Source: JAHEJE01 sp965216335
GTDB lineage: Bacteria; Pseudomonadota; Alphaproteobacteria; Rhizobiales; Aestuariivirgaceae
NCBI GenBank assembly: GCA_965216335.1
Contig: OZ244154.1
Span: 2,790,001 to 2,854,000 of the forward strand
Reading direction: 5' to 3'
Length of the DNA stretch: 64,000 nucleotides
Below the pieces are notes generated by a model. It was given only the letters and a program-made list of their open reading frames with translations, was not told the origin of the DNA and made no database searches. Positions 25,235 to 33,220 of the stretch are shown piece by piece. The translations under genes and the position numbers were made by a program. The number at the start of each line of letters is the position of its first letter. Position 1 is the stretch's first letter.

Positions 25235-26416
25235 TCAGTTCACCGCATTCACCAGGGAATGGCCCGACCGCGCCGCGCCGACGCCCTTGCCGACGATCGT
25301 CAGGAACTTGTCCAGCTCGACGGCCGGCGCGTTGGCGACATAAATCACGTCCTTGTCGCGCATCGGGATGGTCTGGGCAAAGAAGTACTGGTTCGGATCC
25401 TGCAAATCCAGCCGGTAGATGACCGGAACGACATCCCGGTTCTCGCCCTGCACGTCTTGCCCGGCCAGGTCGTAGGCCCGCTTGGTAGGTTCGAACCGCA
25501 TCAGGAACACGCCTGCCGGGTCGGCCCGGCTGTCGGACAGGCCACGGGCCTTGCTGACCCCCTCGATCAGTGACAGCTTCTCACTGCCGAAGTCGATGCG
25601 GCCCTTCTCGGAGACAGCCCCGAACGCTGAATATGTCTTGGCCGCACGCTCGACGTGGATGTGGTCGCCGGACCGCACATAGATATTGTCCGATGGCGAT
25701 TTCAGAACCCGTTCGAGATAGGTTTCACCCGTCTTGCTGCCGCGTGTCAGCCGGATCTTGGTCTCGTAGCTCGGATGGCGCGACCCGCCCGCTGCTGCGA
25801 TGGCGTCAAGCAGGTCGTCGCCGCGCAGCGTAAGCGGGAAGATGCCGGCGGCATTCACGTCGCCGGTAATCGTCACGACGTTGGCAACGTTCTTGATGAC
25901 GGTCACATGTGCCTGCGGCTCCACCGTTTTGGACTGCAGCCGATGGGTCACATTGGCAGCGATCTGTCCCGGCGTCCGTCCGGCAGCCTTGATGGTGCCG
26001 GCATAGGGAATACGGATGTTGCCGCGCTTGTCCACGACAACGCTGGGAATTTCGCCCCTGTCGACCGTGCCGGCCGTCGCGAACAGGCCGCCCGGGTCGG
26101 CTTCCCAGATCTTGACCTGCAGCACGTCGCCGACGCCGATCCGTTCGGCATTGGCCGGCTTGCCCTTGCCGAACCGTTCGCCGAGGCTCGGCTCGCGGGC
26201 GTTCGCCAGGTAGTCGGCCACTGTCGAATTGACGTCGATCAGGACGAACCCGGATGTGTTGTTTGATTCGTAAGCCTTTTCCAGTGAAGCCCGGCTCGGG
26301 CCCTCATGCGGCAGCTGTGCGCACGCAGCAACCATCGCGGCCAGTCCGATAACCGCAATTCTGGTCAGCCGGCGGCCGGCAGTGTTGTTCTTGGCTTTTA
26401 CTCGCAAACTTCCCAC
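25235..26416 (-). CDS. Polysaccharide export lipoprotein (Wza/SLBB family)
   Basis: About 393 residues. The N terminus has a positively charged region and a hydrophobic stretch ending in the lipobox MVAAC, so it is a predicted outer-membrane lipoprotein. A Poly_export domain follows (IGVGDVLQVKIWEADPGGLF, VVVDKRGNIRIPYAGTIKAA), then repeated SLBB-like units (VVTITGDVNAAGIFPLTL, HVERAAKTYSAFGAVSEKG). It would form the export channel for the capsule or exopolysaccharide made by the two upstream genes. The start is uncertain: this GTG, a TTG 12 bp downstream and an ATG at 26503 are all in frame and none has a clear ribosome-binding site. Confidence 0.82.
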   Translation of the reverse strand: MGSLRVKAKNNTAGRRLTRIAVIGLAAMVAACAQLPHEGPSRASLEKAYESNNTSGFVLIDVNSTVADYLANAREPSLGERFGKGKPANAERIGVGDVLQVKIWEADPGGLFATAGTVDRGEIPSVVVDKRGNIRIPYAGTIKAAGRTPGQIAANVTHRLQSKTVEPQAHVTVIKNVANVVTITGDVNAAGIFPLTLRGDDLLDAIAAAGGSRHPSYETKIRLTRGSKTGETYLERVLKSPSDNIYVRSGDHIHVERAAKTYSAFGAVSEKGRIDFGSEKLSLIEGVSKARGLSDSRADPAGVFLMRFEPTKRAYDLAGQDVQGENRDVVPVIYRLDLQDPNQYFFAQTIPMRDKDVIYVANAPAVELDKFLTIVGKGVGAARSGHSLVNAVN

Positions 26417-26519
26417 ATCCCCGGCAAAGTGCTCTGGGTCTCCCCACACCGAATGATACCGGTCTCCCCTCAGCCAGCACTTTCTTGCCCTGCAGCAGGG
26501 CACTGGACCGACCGTACCA

Positions 26520-28664
26520 CTATTCGGATTCTATACCAAACAGGTTGATAGTTGTGTAACGCATTTTTGCAAAGGCCCTTTTCGCCGCAGCCTGTGACCT
26601 CGTTGCAATAGTGCCCGGCTTTTCCCTTTCGTAAACAAGCAGTTGCGCAGCAATGGTTGCTGGGCAAACCCGGCCGTCCTGTGGTGTGACATAGCACGGA
26701 TAGCGGATCAGCGCAGCAGCGACCAGGTCATCGAGCGAGCGTTTGGCCGTGCGCCGCCCGCACGGCGCCAGATCTTCCGTCAGGCCCCAGCCCGAATAGA
26801 ACGGACAGCCATGTGTCGCCACAGGAATCTGGCGCAAAAGCGCCTCGAAGCCGGCCAGGGACGTCGCCGTTTCGAGCGCTGTGATATGATCGAACAAATC
26901 GGTGATGGCACCCCGTTCGAAAACCAGATCAGACAGGCTTTCCATGTCCTCGCGGCTGATCTTTCCCGCCCGCAGCCCGGCTTCGACATCCGGATGCGGC
27001 TTGTAGATGATGAAGGCATCGCGATTGCGCGCCCGCACCGCCTTCAGCAACGCCAGGTTTGCCCCGCCTGCTTCGAGCGGTTCGGCGGCAAATAGCGCCT
27101 CTGCGCCACGGCGGATTGATTCGTCATCGGCGACCTGCCCCGGCACCAGAACAACCGGCCGGTCCGTCGGCAGTTCGGGCAGCCGGCCCTGTTCTGCCTC
27201 GTTGTATTTCGTCAGCCGGCTGGCCACGATGAGCTCTCGCAAGGCCTGTGCTTCACTCAGCTCCTCGGCGCTGAAAACCCCGGTTTCGAGCAAAACTTCC
27301 AGATCGCTTGGTTGTCCGGGATCGTAATAGATGCCACGGCGGTCGAACACCAGCGACAGCGGTCGTGTGAACCCGGCCCCGAGCCCGACCGACCGCAGAA
27401 AGCCATCCTCGATGGTGACAGCCTTTGCATCTGGCGCAAGCTGCCGAACCGCCCGTGCGCCCTTGGCGCCCCATACCGCGACATCGGCGCCGGCTGCGGT
27501 TGCTGTATCGAGCGCCACGTTCAATGATCGGGCGAACACCGGTTCACCGGCCTTGCCTGTCAACATTGCCGTGACGGCCGGCCGCTTCCAGCCGAAAATT
27601 CCACTGCACACCACCTTGCGGGTTTGGTCGTGGAAGTGATCGCGGCGGAACGCCAACTGGTCGATAGCCGTGAAAACGTCGATCGGCTGGCGCGTCCAGG
27701 CGCACAGATAGCGGCAGTACCTGAAGAACACCGCATGGATAAGCTGGTCGAGCTCCAGCCTGGCCGACCGCCGGGCCGGCTCCTGACGATCGTCGGTCAG
27801 CCCCCAGCCGGCGTAAAACGGCATGCCGAAGCACGAAACATCGCATCCCGCCATCAGGGCCTCGAATCCGAGCTGGCTTGACACCGTGTAGACCCGCGAA
27901 ACGTTCTCGAACAATCGCCAGGGATTGCACGGCTCGGCCAGCACCGAAATCTCCCGGCGCGCTCCTGTGGTGTTCAGATAGCCGGGCTTCTTGCCGGTCA
28001 GGGTTTCCGGATGGGTCTTGATGACGATCTGCTTGCCGGGGTTCTCCGACGCTGCCGCGTCGAGCATCTCCGTGAACGTATCTTCATCGGCCAGCGCTCC
28101 GGCAATCGAAGCATCGCCGCGGGTCTGGTCGATCACCAGCACCGCGCCGTCGGATACCGGCATCGGCTCGCCTGCAAACGGTTCAGCGTCGTTGTACTTC
28201 GACAGCCGCAACGCCTTTAACCGGTCGCGCACCTTCTGTGCCGCCTTGCGGTCCGCCGCCGCCAGGGATTGGCCGCCGTTGAGCAGCGTTTCCAGATCGC
28301 TCGGCTGGCGGGCATCGTAGTAGATACCCGTTCTGTCGAGGATCAGCGACTGGGGAACTTCGCTGTCTCCCGGCCGCACCGAGCGCAGGAATCCGTCTTC
28401 GAACGCGAGGTAGGGCAGGCCCGTCCTGCCGGCCAGGGCGCGCGCCCGTTCGGCTGTCGGCTTGTGGCCCCAGCCGGCGACCGCGGTCACGTCGCCGGGC
28501 AGCGGTCCAACCGGCCGGAAAACCGGTTCAAGCCCGCTGAGTGCTGCAACGTCGCGGCGCATTCGCCAAAGCCCGCGGCTCAATATGGCAATTTGCCCTG
28601 GCATCAGCCTAAAACGGTTTTCCTGTCGAGTGTCACTCAGCCCGCGCCGGTGGTCCGGCGACAT
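26520..28664 (-). CDS. KpsC-like capsular polysaccharide glycosyltransferase with tandem domains
   Basis: About 714 residues in two homologous halves. The first half has VAGWGHKPTAERARALAG, FEDGFLRSVRPG and GIYYDARQPSDLETLL; the second has VAVWGAKGARAVRQLA, IEDGFLRSVGLG and GIYYDPGQPSDLEVLL. Each half also has a PxxxGWGLTxD segment. This duplicated layout matches KpsC, whose two domains add alternating beta-linked Kdo residues to the lipid anchor of capsule. It follows the GT2 gene by 10 bp and precedes the export lipoprotein. The start is uncertain (28703 and 28604 also possible). Confidence 0.85.
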   Translation of the reverse strand: MSPDHRRGLSDTRQENRFRLMPGQIAILSRGLWRMRRDVAALSGLEPVFRPVGPLPGDVTAVAGWGHKPTAERARALAGRTGLPYLAFEDGFLRSVRPGDSEVPQSLILDRTGIYYDARQPSDLETLLNGGQSLAAADRKAAQKVRDRLKALRLSKYNDAEPFAGEPMPVSDGAVLVIDQTRGDASIAGALADEDTFTEMLDAAASENPGKQIVIKTHPETLTGKKPGYLNTTGARREISVLAEPCNPWRLFENVSRVYTVSSQLGFEALMAGCDVSCFGMPFYAGWGLTDDRQEPARRSARLELDQLIHAVFFRYCRYLCAWTRQPIDVFTAIDQLAFRRDHFHDQTRKVVCSGIFGWKRPAVTAMLTGKAGEPVFARSLNVALDTATAAGADVAVWGAKGARAVRQLAPDAKAVTIEDGFLRSVGLGAGFTRPLSLVFDRRGIYYDPGQPSDLEVLLETGVFSAEELSEAQALRELIVASRLTKYNEAEQGRLPELPTDRPVVLVPGQVADDESIRRGAEALFAAEPLEAGGANLALLKAVRARNRDAFIIYKPHPDVEAGLRAGKISREDMESLSDLVFERGAITDLFDHITALETATSLAGFEALLRQIPVATHGCPFYSGWGLTEDLAPCGRRTAKRSLDDLVAAALIRYPCYVTPQDGRVCPATIAAQLLVYEREKPGTIATRSQAAAKRAFAKMRYTTINLFGIESE

Positions 28665-28674
28665 GGTGCTGTTG

Positions 28675-30432
28675 TCATAGCCGCCCGGGCGTGCCAGGTC
28701 CATCCACCGGCTTGGAAATGAACCGCGACAGACCGTGCGCGGTCTTGTTCCAGTAGTGCGGCTGCGACACGAGCTGCCACAGCGCCAGCCAGCCGCCGGC
28801 TGAGATCAGTAGCCAGTAGACTGGCATGCTGGCCAGCGATAGTGACAGGTCCGCAAGGCCGCGATTGACCAGGCCCTTGGCGCCGGCGGCAATGGCAAAG
28901 CCATACCCGGCCACCAGCACAACCAGGCCGAAACCGATCAGCAATGCCGAACCGACAGTCGGGGCCTGGCCACCCGGCAGACCCGTGACCGCAACCCAGA
29001 TGACGAAGCCGAGAAATACCGGATGCAGCAGCGCCGTGACGATCATGCCGAGCATCATGATCTGCGATGCCAGAAAGCCCCGCGGCCCGAGCTCGCGCCA
29101 GAACAGCCATGGAGACCGCATGTGCACCAGCCAGGTCTGCATCCAGCCCTTCAGCCACCGCGCCCGCTGCGACAGCCAGTTGTCGAGCTTGCAGTTCGCC
29201 TCCTCGTAAGTGGTCGACCGGAGCACCCCGACCCGCCACCCCAGGCGTGCCAGCCGCAGTCCCAGATCGGCATCCTCGGTGACGTTGTGGGGGTCCCATG
29301 CGCCGATCTTGCGCAGAACCGAGATGCGGAAATGGTTCGATGTCCCGCCCAGCGGAAACGGCAGCCCGGCGTGTGCAAGCATCGGCAGCAGCAGGTCGAA
29401 CAGTGCCGCATACTCGATGGCGAACTGCCGTGTCAGCCAGTTCTCGTTGGCATTGTAGTAGGCCAGCCTGGCCTGCAGGCAGGCCAGTGACGCCGGCGCA
29501 TTGGCAAACACTTCGGCTGCGTCGCGCAACTGGTTCGGTTCCGGCACGTCTTCTGCATCGTAGATCGCCAGCAAATCGCCGCGCGCGAATGCCAGCGCAT
29601 AATTCAGCGCCTTGGGTTTGGTCTGCGGGCTGCAGCTGGGCACCACCAGCACCTCGAAATGCGCCGGCAACTGCAGTTGCGCCACCCACCGCCGCATGGT
29701 GATGTCTTCCTGTTCGAGCACCAGCTTGATATCCAGCTTGCCGGCCGGATAGTTCATGGCCCTGAGCGCGGCGACGAGCTGGTCGACAACCTCGATTTCC
29801 TTGAACAGCGGCACCACGACGGTGTAGTCCGGCAAAGCCTCATCGCTAAGACCAATGCGGTCATGCGCCTCTTCTTCCAGCGGCACATGCAGCAGGCTGG
29901 CCGCCCGCACGGCGGCCACCGAAAGAAACAGCAGCGAACAGGCGATCGACACGGCAATCAACGTCGCGACCGGCGCCAAAACCCCCGCCAGCACCAGCAG
30001 CCCGCCCGCCAGCGCGCCGACAACGGCTTGCGGTACACTCAAGAGCCGGGCAGCGGAGAACTTCGGCATGTCGCGCGCCAGCCGCCGGCTCGCCTCATCC
30101 ACCAGCGATTGCGACCTTAAGTCATGCAACGCCTGCAGCAGGTCACGGGGCCGTGTCCAACCGGCTATCGTCCTGTTGTGGCTGATCGCTGCCGCGTAGG
30201 AGCGCTGGTCGGTGACGATGCAGCCCGTCTGTCCGACCGGAACATAGCGGTAGCGCATCACATGCCGGATTTGCCAGCCTGTCAGTTTGCTGAGAACTGC
30301 CGTCAGTGCCCGGCCGTCGAGGTAGTAAACCTGTGGGGCAGGGCGCTGCGCCAACTCAGGTTTGCCGGGTCCGGCGGCGCGAGGCTCGCGCTCAAATTCA
30401 TACGCTGCAGGCTGCGCTGCCAGCATTGCCAT
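28675..30432 (-). CDS. Glycosyltransferase family 2 membrane protein
   Basis: A 585-residue protein with an N-terminal cytoplasmic region (residues 20-110), two membrane helices near residues 130-175, a GT2 catalytic domain and four C-terminal helices. Catalytic signatures are YTVVVPLFKEIEVVDQLV, the DxD-type IYDAEDVPEPNQL, the TEDADLGLRLARLG acceptor motif and the QRARWLKGWMQTW motif found in processive or large GT2 enzymes. It probably polymerises or extends a polysaccharide at the inner membrane. The ATG has GGGGA 6 bp upstream; two earlier in-frame starts (30459, TTG 30474) lack one. It is the first gene of the polysaccharide operon. Confidence 0.85.
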   Translation of the reverse strand: MAMLAAQPAAYEFEREPRAAGPGKPELAQRPAPQVYYLDGRALTAVLSKLTGWQIRHVMRYRYVPVGQTGCIVTDQRSYAAAISHNRTIAGWTRPRDLLQALHDLRSQSLVDEASRRLARDMPKFSAARLLSVPQAVVGALAGGLLVLAGVLAPVATLIAVSIACSLLFLSVAAVRAASLLHVPLEEEAHDRIGLSDEALPDYTVVVPLFKEIEVVDQLVAALRAMNYPAGKLDIKLVLEQEDITMRRWVAQLQLPAHFEVLVVPSCSPQTKPKALNYALAFARGDLLAIYDAEDVPEPNQLRDAAEVFANAPASLACLQARLAYYNANENWLTRQFAIEYAALFDLLLPMLAHAGLPFPLGGTSNHFRISVLRKIGAWDPHNVTEDADLGLRLARLGWRVGVLRSTTYEEANCKLDNWLSQRARWLKGWMQTWLVHMRSPWLFWRELGPRGFLASQIMMLGMIVTALLHPVFLGFVIWVAVTGLPGGQAPTVGSALLIGFGLVVLVAGYGFAIAAGAKGLVNRGLADLSLSLASMPVYWLLISAGGWLALWQLVSQPHYWNKTAHGLSRFISKPVDGPGTPGRL

Positions 30433-30514
30433 CCGCCATCCCCAGTATTCGGACTGCATTCCGCCCGGAACCAACCAGTTCCCGCAGCGTCATGTTGCCA
30501 AATCGTTCAAGTAA

Positions 30515-30549
30515 AGTGTTGTTCTGCTGTAGTTGTCCGGAACAACACT
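30515..30549. promoter_or_regulatory. Inverted repeat, candidate operator
   Basis: AGTGTTGTTC (30515-30524) and GAACAACACT (30540-30549) are exact complements with a 15-bp spacer. It lies about 85 bp upstream of the first gene of the polysaccharide operon, and the centre-to-centre spacing of the half-sites is 25 bp. It could be a regulator site or a leader hairpin. Confidence 0.45.
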
Positions 30550-30653
30550 CTGGTCAACCCCTGGATCAGAGTATACATGTATTTCGGCACGTAAAGCTCT
30601 CATTCTACAAGCGGCAAGCATTTCCCCAGTCTTTTACCGATTTTTGCCTCGAC

Positions 30654-30683
30654 TAGAGCCTTTTTTGACAATGCCGAGCCATA
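30654..30683. repeat. Isolated terminal repeat of the structured MITE-like family
   Basis: TA followed by AGAGCCTTTTTTGACAATG and CCGAGCCATA matches the terminal repeat of copy A (4250) and the right end of copy B at all but a few positions. No matching right end or interior is found nearby, so this is a decayed or broken copy. Confidence 0.7.
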
Positions 30684-30811
30684 GGCTGACGTAATCCCGT
30701 TGTCATGTCGGCCCGGTCCAACAGCCGGAAAAGCCGAATGCCGATACCGCCGGTATGAAGCTCCAGAAATCAGGCTGGCCGAGGAAATCGGAATTCGCTA
30801 GAACGTGACAG

Positions 30812-31705
30812 ATGCACATTTGCAAGAGGCCGGGTCACGTGCGCAGTAGTTTTGTGTCGATTTTAGCGGTGCTCGCGTTCGCGGCCGTTCCGGCGATCGC
30901 CCAGGAAGGTGAAACCGCGACCGCTGATGAAGCCGACCTGCAGCGCTCCCATGCTCAGTTCCGTCATATTGAACCCGAACCACCGCAGATCGATCTCAAC
31001 AAGGTCGGCACGGTCCGGTTCCTGACGGATGAATCTTTCCCGCCATACAGCTACAAGACCGCAGCCGGTGCCTTGACGGGCTTCAATGTCGCGCTCGCCG
31101 ATGCGATGTGCCGGGATTTGCGCCTGCGCTGTGAGTTCGTCGTCAAACCCTGGGGCCAACTGCTCAAGAGCCTGGCGGCGGGCGAAGGCAATGCCATCCT
31201 GTCCGGTGTTCGCATCACCTCAGACAGCTTTGCCACATTGGAGTTCACCCGGCCGTTTCTGCGCCCGTTCGGCAAATTCATCGTCCGCAAGCGAAACCCG
31301 ATCAAGCAGGCCGGCGTCAAGGCGCTGGCCGGCAAGCGCGTCGGGGTTGTCTCCGGCAGTGTACACGAGGCCTTCATCAAGGCGTATTTTCCGCGCTCGC
31401 GCATCCTTGCCAGCGCAAACATCGGTGAGGCCCGCGAGGCCCTGCGGCGGGGCAAGCTCGATGCCCTGTTTGAGGACTCCGTGCAGGCCATGTTCTGGCT
31501 CACTGGCGCAAGCTCGCGTGGCTGCTGCCGCTTCGCCGGTGCGGGGTTCCGCGACCAGGTCTATCTCGACGCGGTCCTTTCGATTGCGGTCAAGCGCGGC
31601 AACGGCCGTCTGCGTCAGGTGCTCGACCATGGTCTTGACCGGATGCAGACCTCGGGCCAGCTCATCCGCATCTACCGCTCGTTCTTCCCCATGGATGCCT
31701 GGTAG
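30812..31705 (+). CDS. Periplasmic amino-acid-type solute-binding protein (SBP family 3)
   Basis: A 297-residue protein with a signal peptide (FVSILAVLAFAAVPAIAQ) cleaved after AIA. The family 3 binding domain follows: VGTVRFLTDESFPPYSYKTA, GALTGFNVALADAMCRDL, the GVRITSDSFATLEFTRPF hinge segment and KALAGKRVGVVSGSVHEAFI. Such proteins bind polar amino acids or similar ligands in the periplasm. No ABC permease or ATPase is adjacent, so it is an orphan; it could serve a remote transporter or act as a sensor or enzyme-like domain. The following hydrolase gene starts 7 bp after the stop and is probably in the same transcript. Confidence 0.83.
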   Translation: MHICKRPGHVRSSFVSILAVLAFAAVPAIAQEGETATADEADLQRSHAQFRHIEPEPPQIDLNKVGTVRFLTDESFPPYSYKTAAGALTGFNVALADAMCRDLRLRCEFVVKPWGQLLKSLAAGEGNAILSGVRITSDSFATLEFTRPFLRPFGKFIVRKRNPIKQAGVKALAGKRVGVVSGSVHEAFIKAYFPRSRILASANIGEAREALRRGKLDALFEDSVQAMFWLTGASSRGCCRFAGAGFRDQVYLDAVLSIAVKRGNGRLRQVLDHGLDRMQTSGQLIRIYRSFFPMDAW

Positions 31706-31712
31706 GCGTCAA

Positions 31713-32345
31713 ATGACCGCTGCTGCAAATGTCCTCAGGAACGGCCGCGACGGACTGCCGGTTCTGGTTCTCGCCCATGGCGCGGGCGCGCCGATGGACA
31801 GCCCATTCATGGAAAGCTTTGCTACCGGTCTTGCCACCCTCGGCATCCAGGTCAGGCGTTTTGAATTCTCCTACATGTCCGCGCGCCGGGTGACGGGCAA
31901 GAGAACGCCGCCGCCGCGCGCCGAAAGGCTGATTGCGGAATACCAAGCCGTAGTGTCCGGTATTGATGCCGAAACGGTGTTCATCGGCGGCAAGTCGATG
32001 GGAGGCAGGGTGGCCAGCATGCTGGCCGACGATGCTTTTGCCGCCGGCCGCATTGCCGGACTTATCTGTCTCGGCTACCCGTTTCACCCGCCAGGCAAGC
32101 CGGACAAGCTGCGCACCGCTCATCTTCAGGCGATGATGTGCCCGGCGCTCATCGTTCAGGGCGAAAACGACCCGTTCGGCACGCGCCGGGAAACGGATGA
32201 TTTCGCATTGTCTGAAAACATCAGCTTTCATTGGGCGCCTCATGGCAATCACGACCTTGTGCCGCCCAAGCGCACCGGTCTTTCTGCGGAGCAGAACTGG
32301 CAGGGCGCCATGTCGGCGATAATTAGATATATTTGTAAGACATAA
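31713..32345 (+). CDS. Alpha/beta hydrolase, TEX30/KANSL3-like
   Basis: A 210-residue small alpha/beta hydrolase. The N-terminal oxyanion region is LVLAHGAGAPMDSPFM, the nucleophile elbow is IGGKSMGGRVAS (Ser near residue 95), the acid is in IVQGENDPFG and the base in HWAPHGNHDLVP. The pattern fits the bacterial relatives of TEX30 (COG3571). Natural substrates are unknown. It directly follows the solute-binding protein gene. The ATG has TAGG 6 bp upstream; a longer frame through the preceding gene is ignored. Confidence 0.83.
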   Translation: MTAAANVLRNGRDGLPVLVLAHGAGAPMDSPFMESFATGLATLGIQVRRFEFSYMSARRVTGKRTPPPRAERLIAEYQAVVSGIDAETVFIGGKSMGGRVASMLADDAFAAGRIAGLICLGYPFHPPGKPDKLRTAHLQAMMCPALIVQGENDPFGTRRETDDFALSENISFHWAPHGNHDLVPPKRTGLSAEQNWQGAMSAIIRYICKT

Positions 32346-32380
32346 AAATGTAAGGGAAATTATTTTCCAAATCATCAAAA

Positions 32381-32414
32381 CCTGTTGAGCGCTGGAAAGC
32401 CTGTTGAGCGCTGG
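32381..32414. repeat. Short direct repeat
   Basis: CCTGTTGAGCGCTGG occurs at 32381-32395 and again at 32400-32414, a 19-bp period. It lies between the convergent hydrolase and TerB genes in an otherwise A/T-rich stretch. It includes the near-palindrome AGCGCT and may be a slippage product. Confidence 0.6.
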
Positions 32415-32470
32415 TTCAGTTCGCATGTGCTGAAGCCAAGTCGGCAGAACGGACCGAGGGCAGGATCTGC

Positions 32471-32884
32471 CTAGGCTTTCTGGTAACGCGCGATCGCGGA
32501 CCGTTCCAGCGCCGCCGTCGACAGTTTGTCGAGCGACAGAGCATCGCGCAACCGCGCCAGAAAACGGATTTCTTCCTGAAAGATCGTCCGGTCGGCAACC
32601 GCCACCTCGACCGCCAGCGCGTAGGCTGTCTCCCGCAACCGCGCCGGCAGCGCCCCGGCGATCAGCCCCAGGACCGCTTCGAGCCCTTCGTCGACCTGCA
32701 GGATCTCGCCGCACTCCTGCGTCACATGTGTCAGCCGGTCCGCGTCGAAACCCTCGAACACCGGCAGCGTCTGCACCAGCCGTCCGATCCGCTGCAACTC
32801 CCGGTCGCCGATGCGGCCATCGACCGCCGTCATTGTCACCATCGCATAGATCAGCGCCTGATGGGTGTTGATGGTCTTTGTCAT
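32471..32884 (-). CDS. TerB family (tellurite resistance-like) protein
   Basis: A 137-residue all-helical TerB-like protein: ALIYAMVTMTAVDGRIGDRE, the matching acidic-loop repeat LAVEVAVADRTIFQEEIRFL, and a C-terminal LSLDKLSTAALERSAIARYQ. The two acidic loops are the metal-binding sites expected of the family. Despite the name, isolated TerB domains are not evidence of tellurite resistance, and no other ter genes are nearby. GGAG lies 7 bp before the ATG; the upstream open frame is ignored. Role unknown. Confidence 0.82.
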   Translation of the reverse strand: MTKTINTHQALIYAMVTMTAVDGRIGDRELQRIGRLVQTLPVFEGFDADRLTHVTQECGEILQVDEGLEAVLGLIAGALPARLRETAYALAVEVAVADRTIFQEEIRFLARLRDALSLDKLSTAALERSAIARYQKA

Positions 32885-33220
32885 CGCCAGTCTCCGGTAG
32901 CTTCGATGTGGTCCAGTAGTTGTTCTTGCCGTGTTGCCCGTTGCCGCATTGCGACACCCGGCACATGGCAGAGCCGCAACACGTTGCCGCGGCCAGCCTT
33001 CGTGCCCGCAGGTCACCGCGATCAAGTACACGTTGGCTGGATTCGATCAACCCGAAATCCTGCACCTGCGCGGTGCTGCATGTGATAAACTGCACAGACG
33101 AAGGCCGCCTCAATTCACCACAATGGGCACTCGTTGTGGTAGCGTGGGTGCCGAGGCATAAAATTTGCAACGACATCAAACTGTCGATTTCCACACTGGC
33201 TTCATAACCGGTTGAAAAAC
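32885..33220. other. Divergent promoter region, TerB / type I secretion genes
   Basis: This 336-bp stretch has no supported gene; the open frames crossing it have no family resemblance. It contains an inverted repeat CCACAA (33118-33123) / TTGTGG (33134-33139) about 90 bp before the secretion ATPase gene. The last 60 bp are A/T-rich, as expected for a promoter. Confidence 0.55.

Larger units (their letters stand above)
30433..30811. other. Divergent promoter region between polysaccharide operon and solute-binding protein gene
   Basis: This 379-bp gap has no credible gene. It holds a 10-bp perfect inverted repeat (30515-30549) nearer the glycosyltransferase gene and one end of the TA-flanked structured element (30654-30683). 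The stretch around 30565-30585 is relatively A/T-rich and could carry a promoter, but no clear -35/-10 pair stands out. Confidence 0.6.

Noticed and set aside
32471..32884. Evidence for tellurite resistance
   Set aside because: Only a stand-alone TerB-like domain is present, with no TerC, TerD or TerZ neighbours, so the name is not functional evidence.
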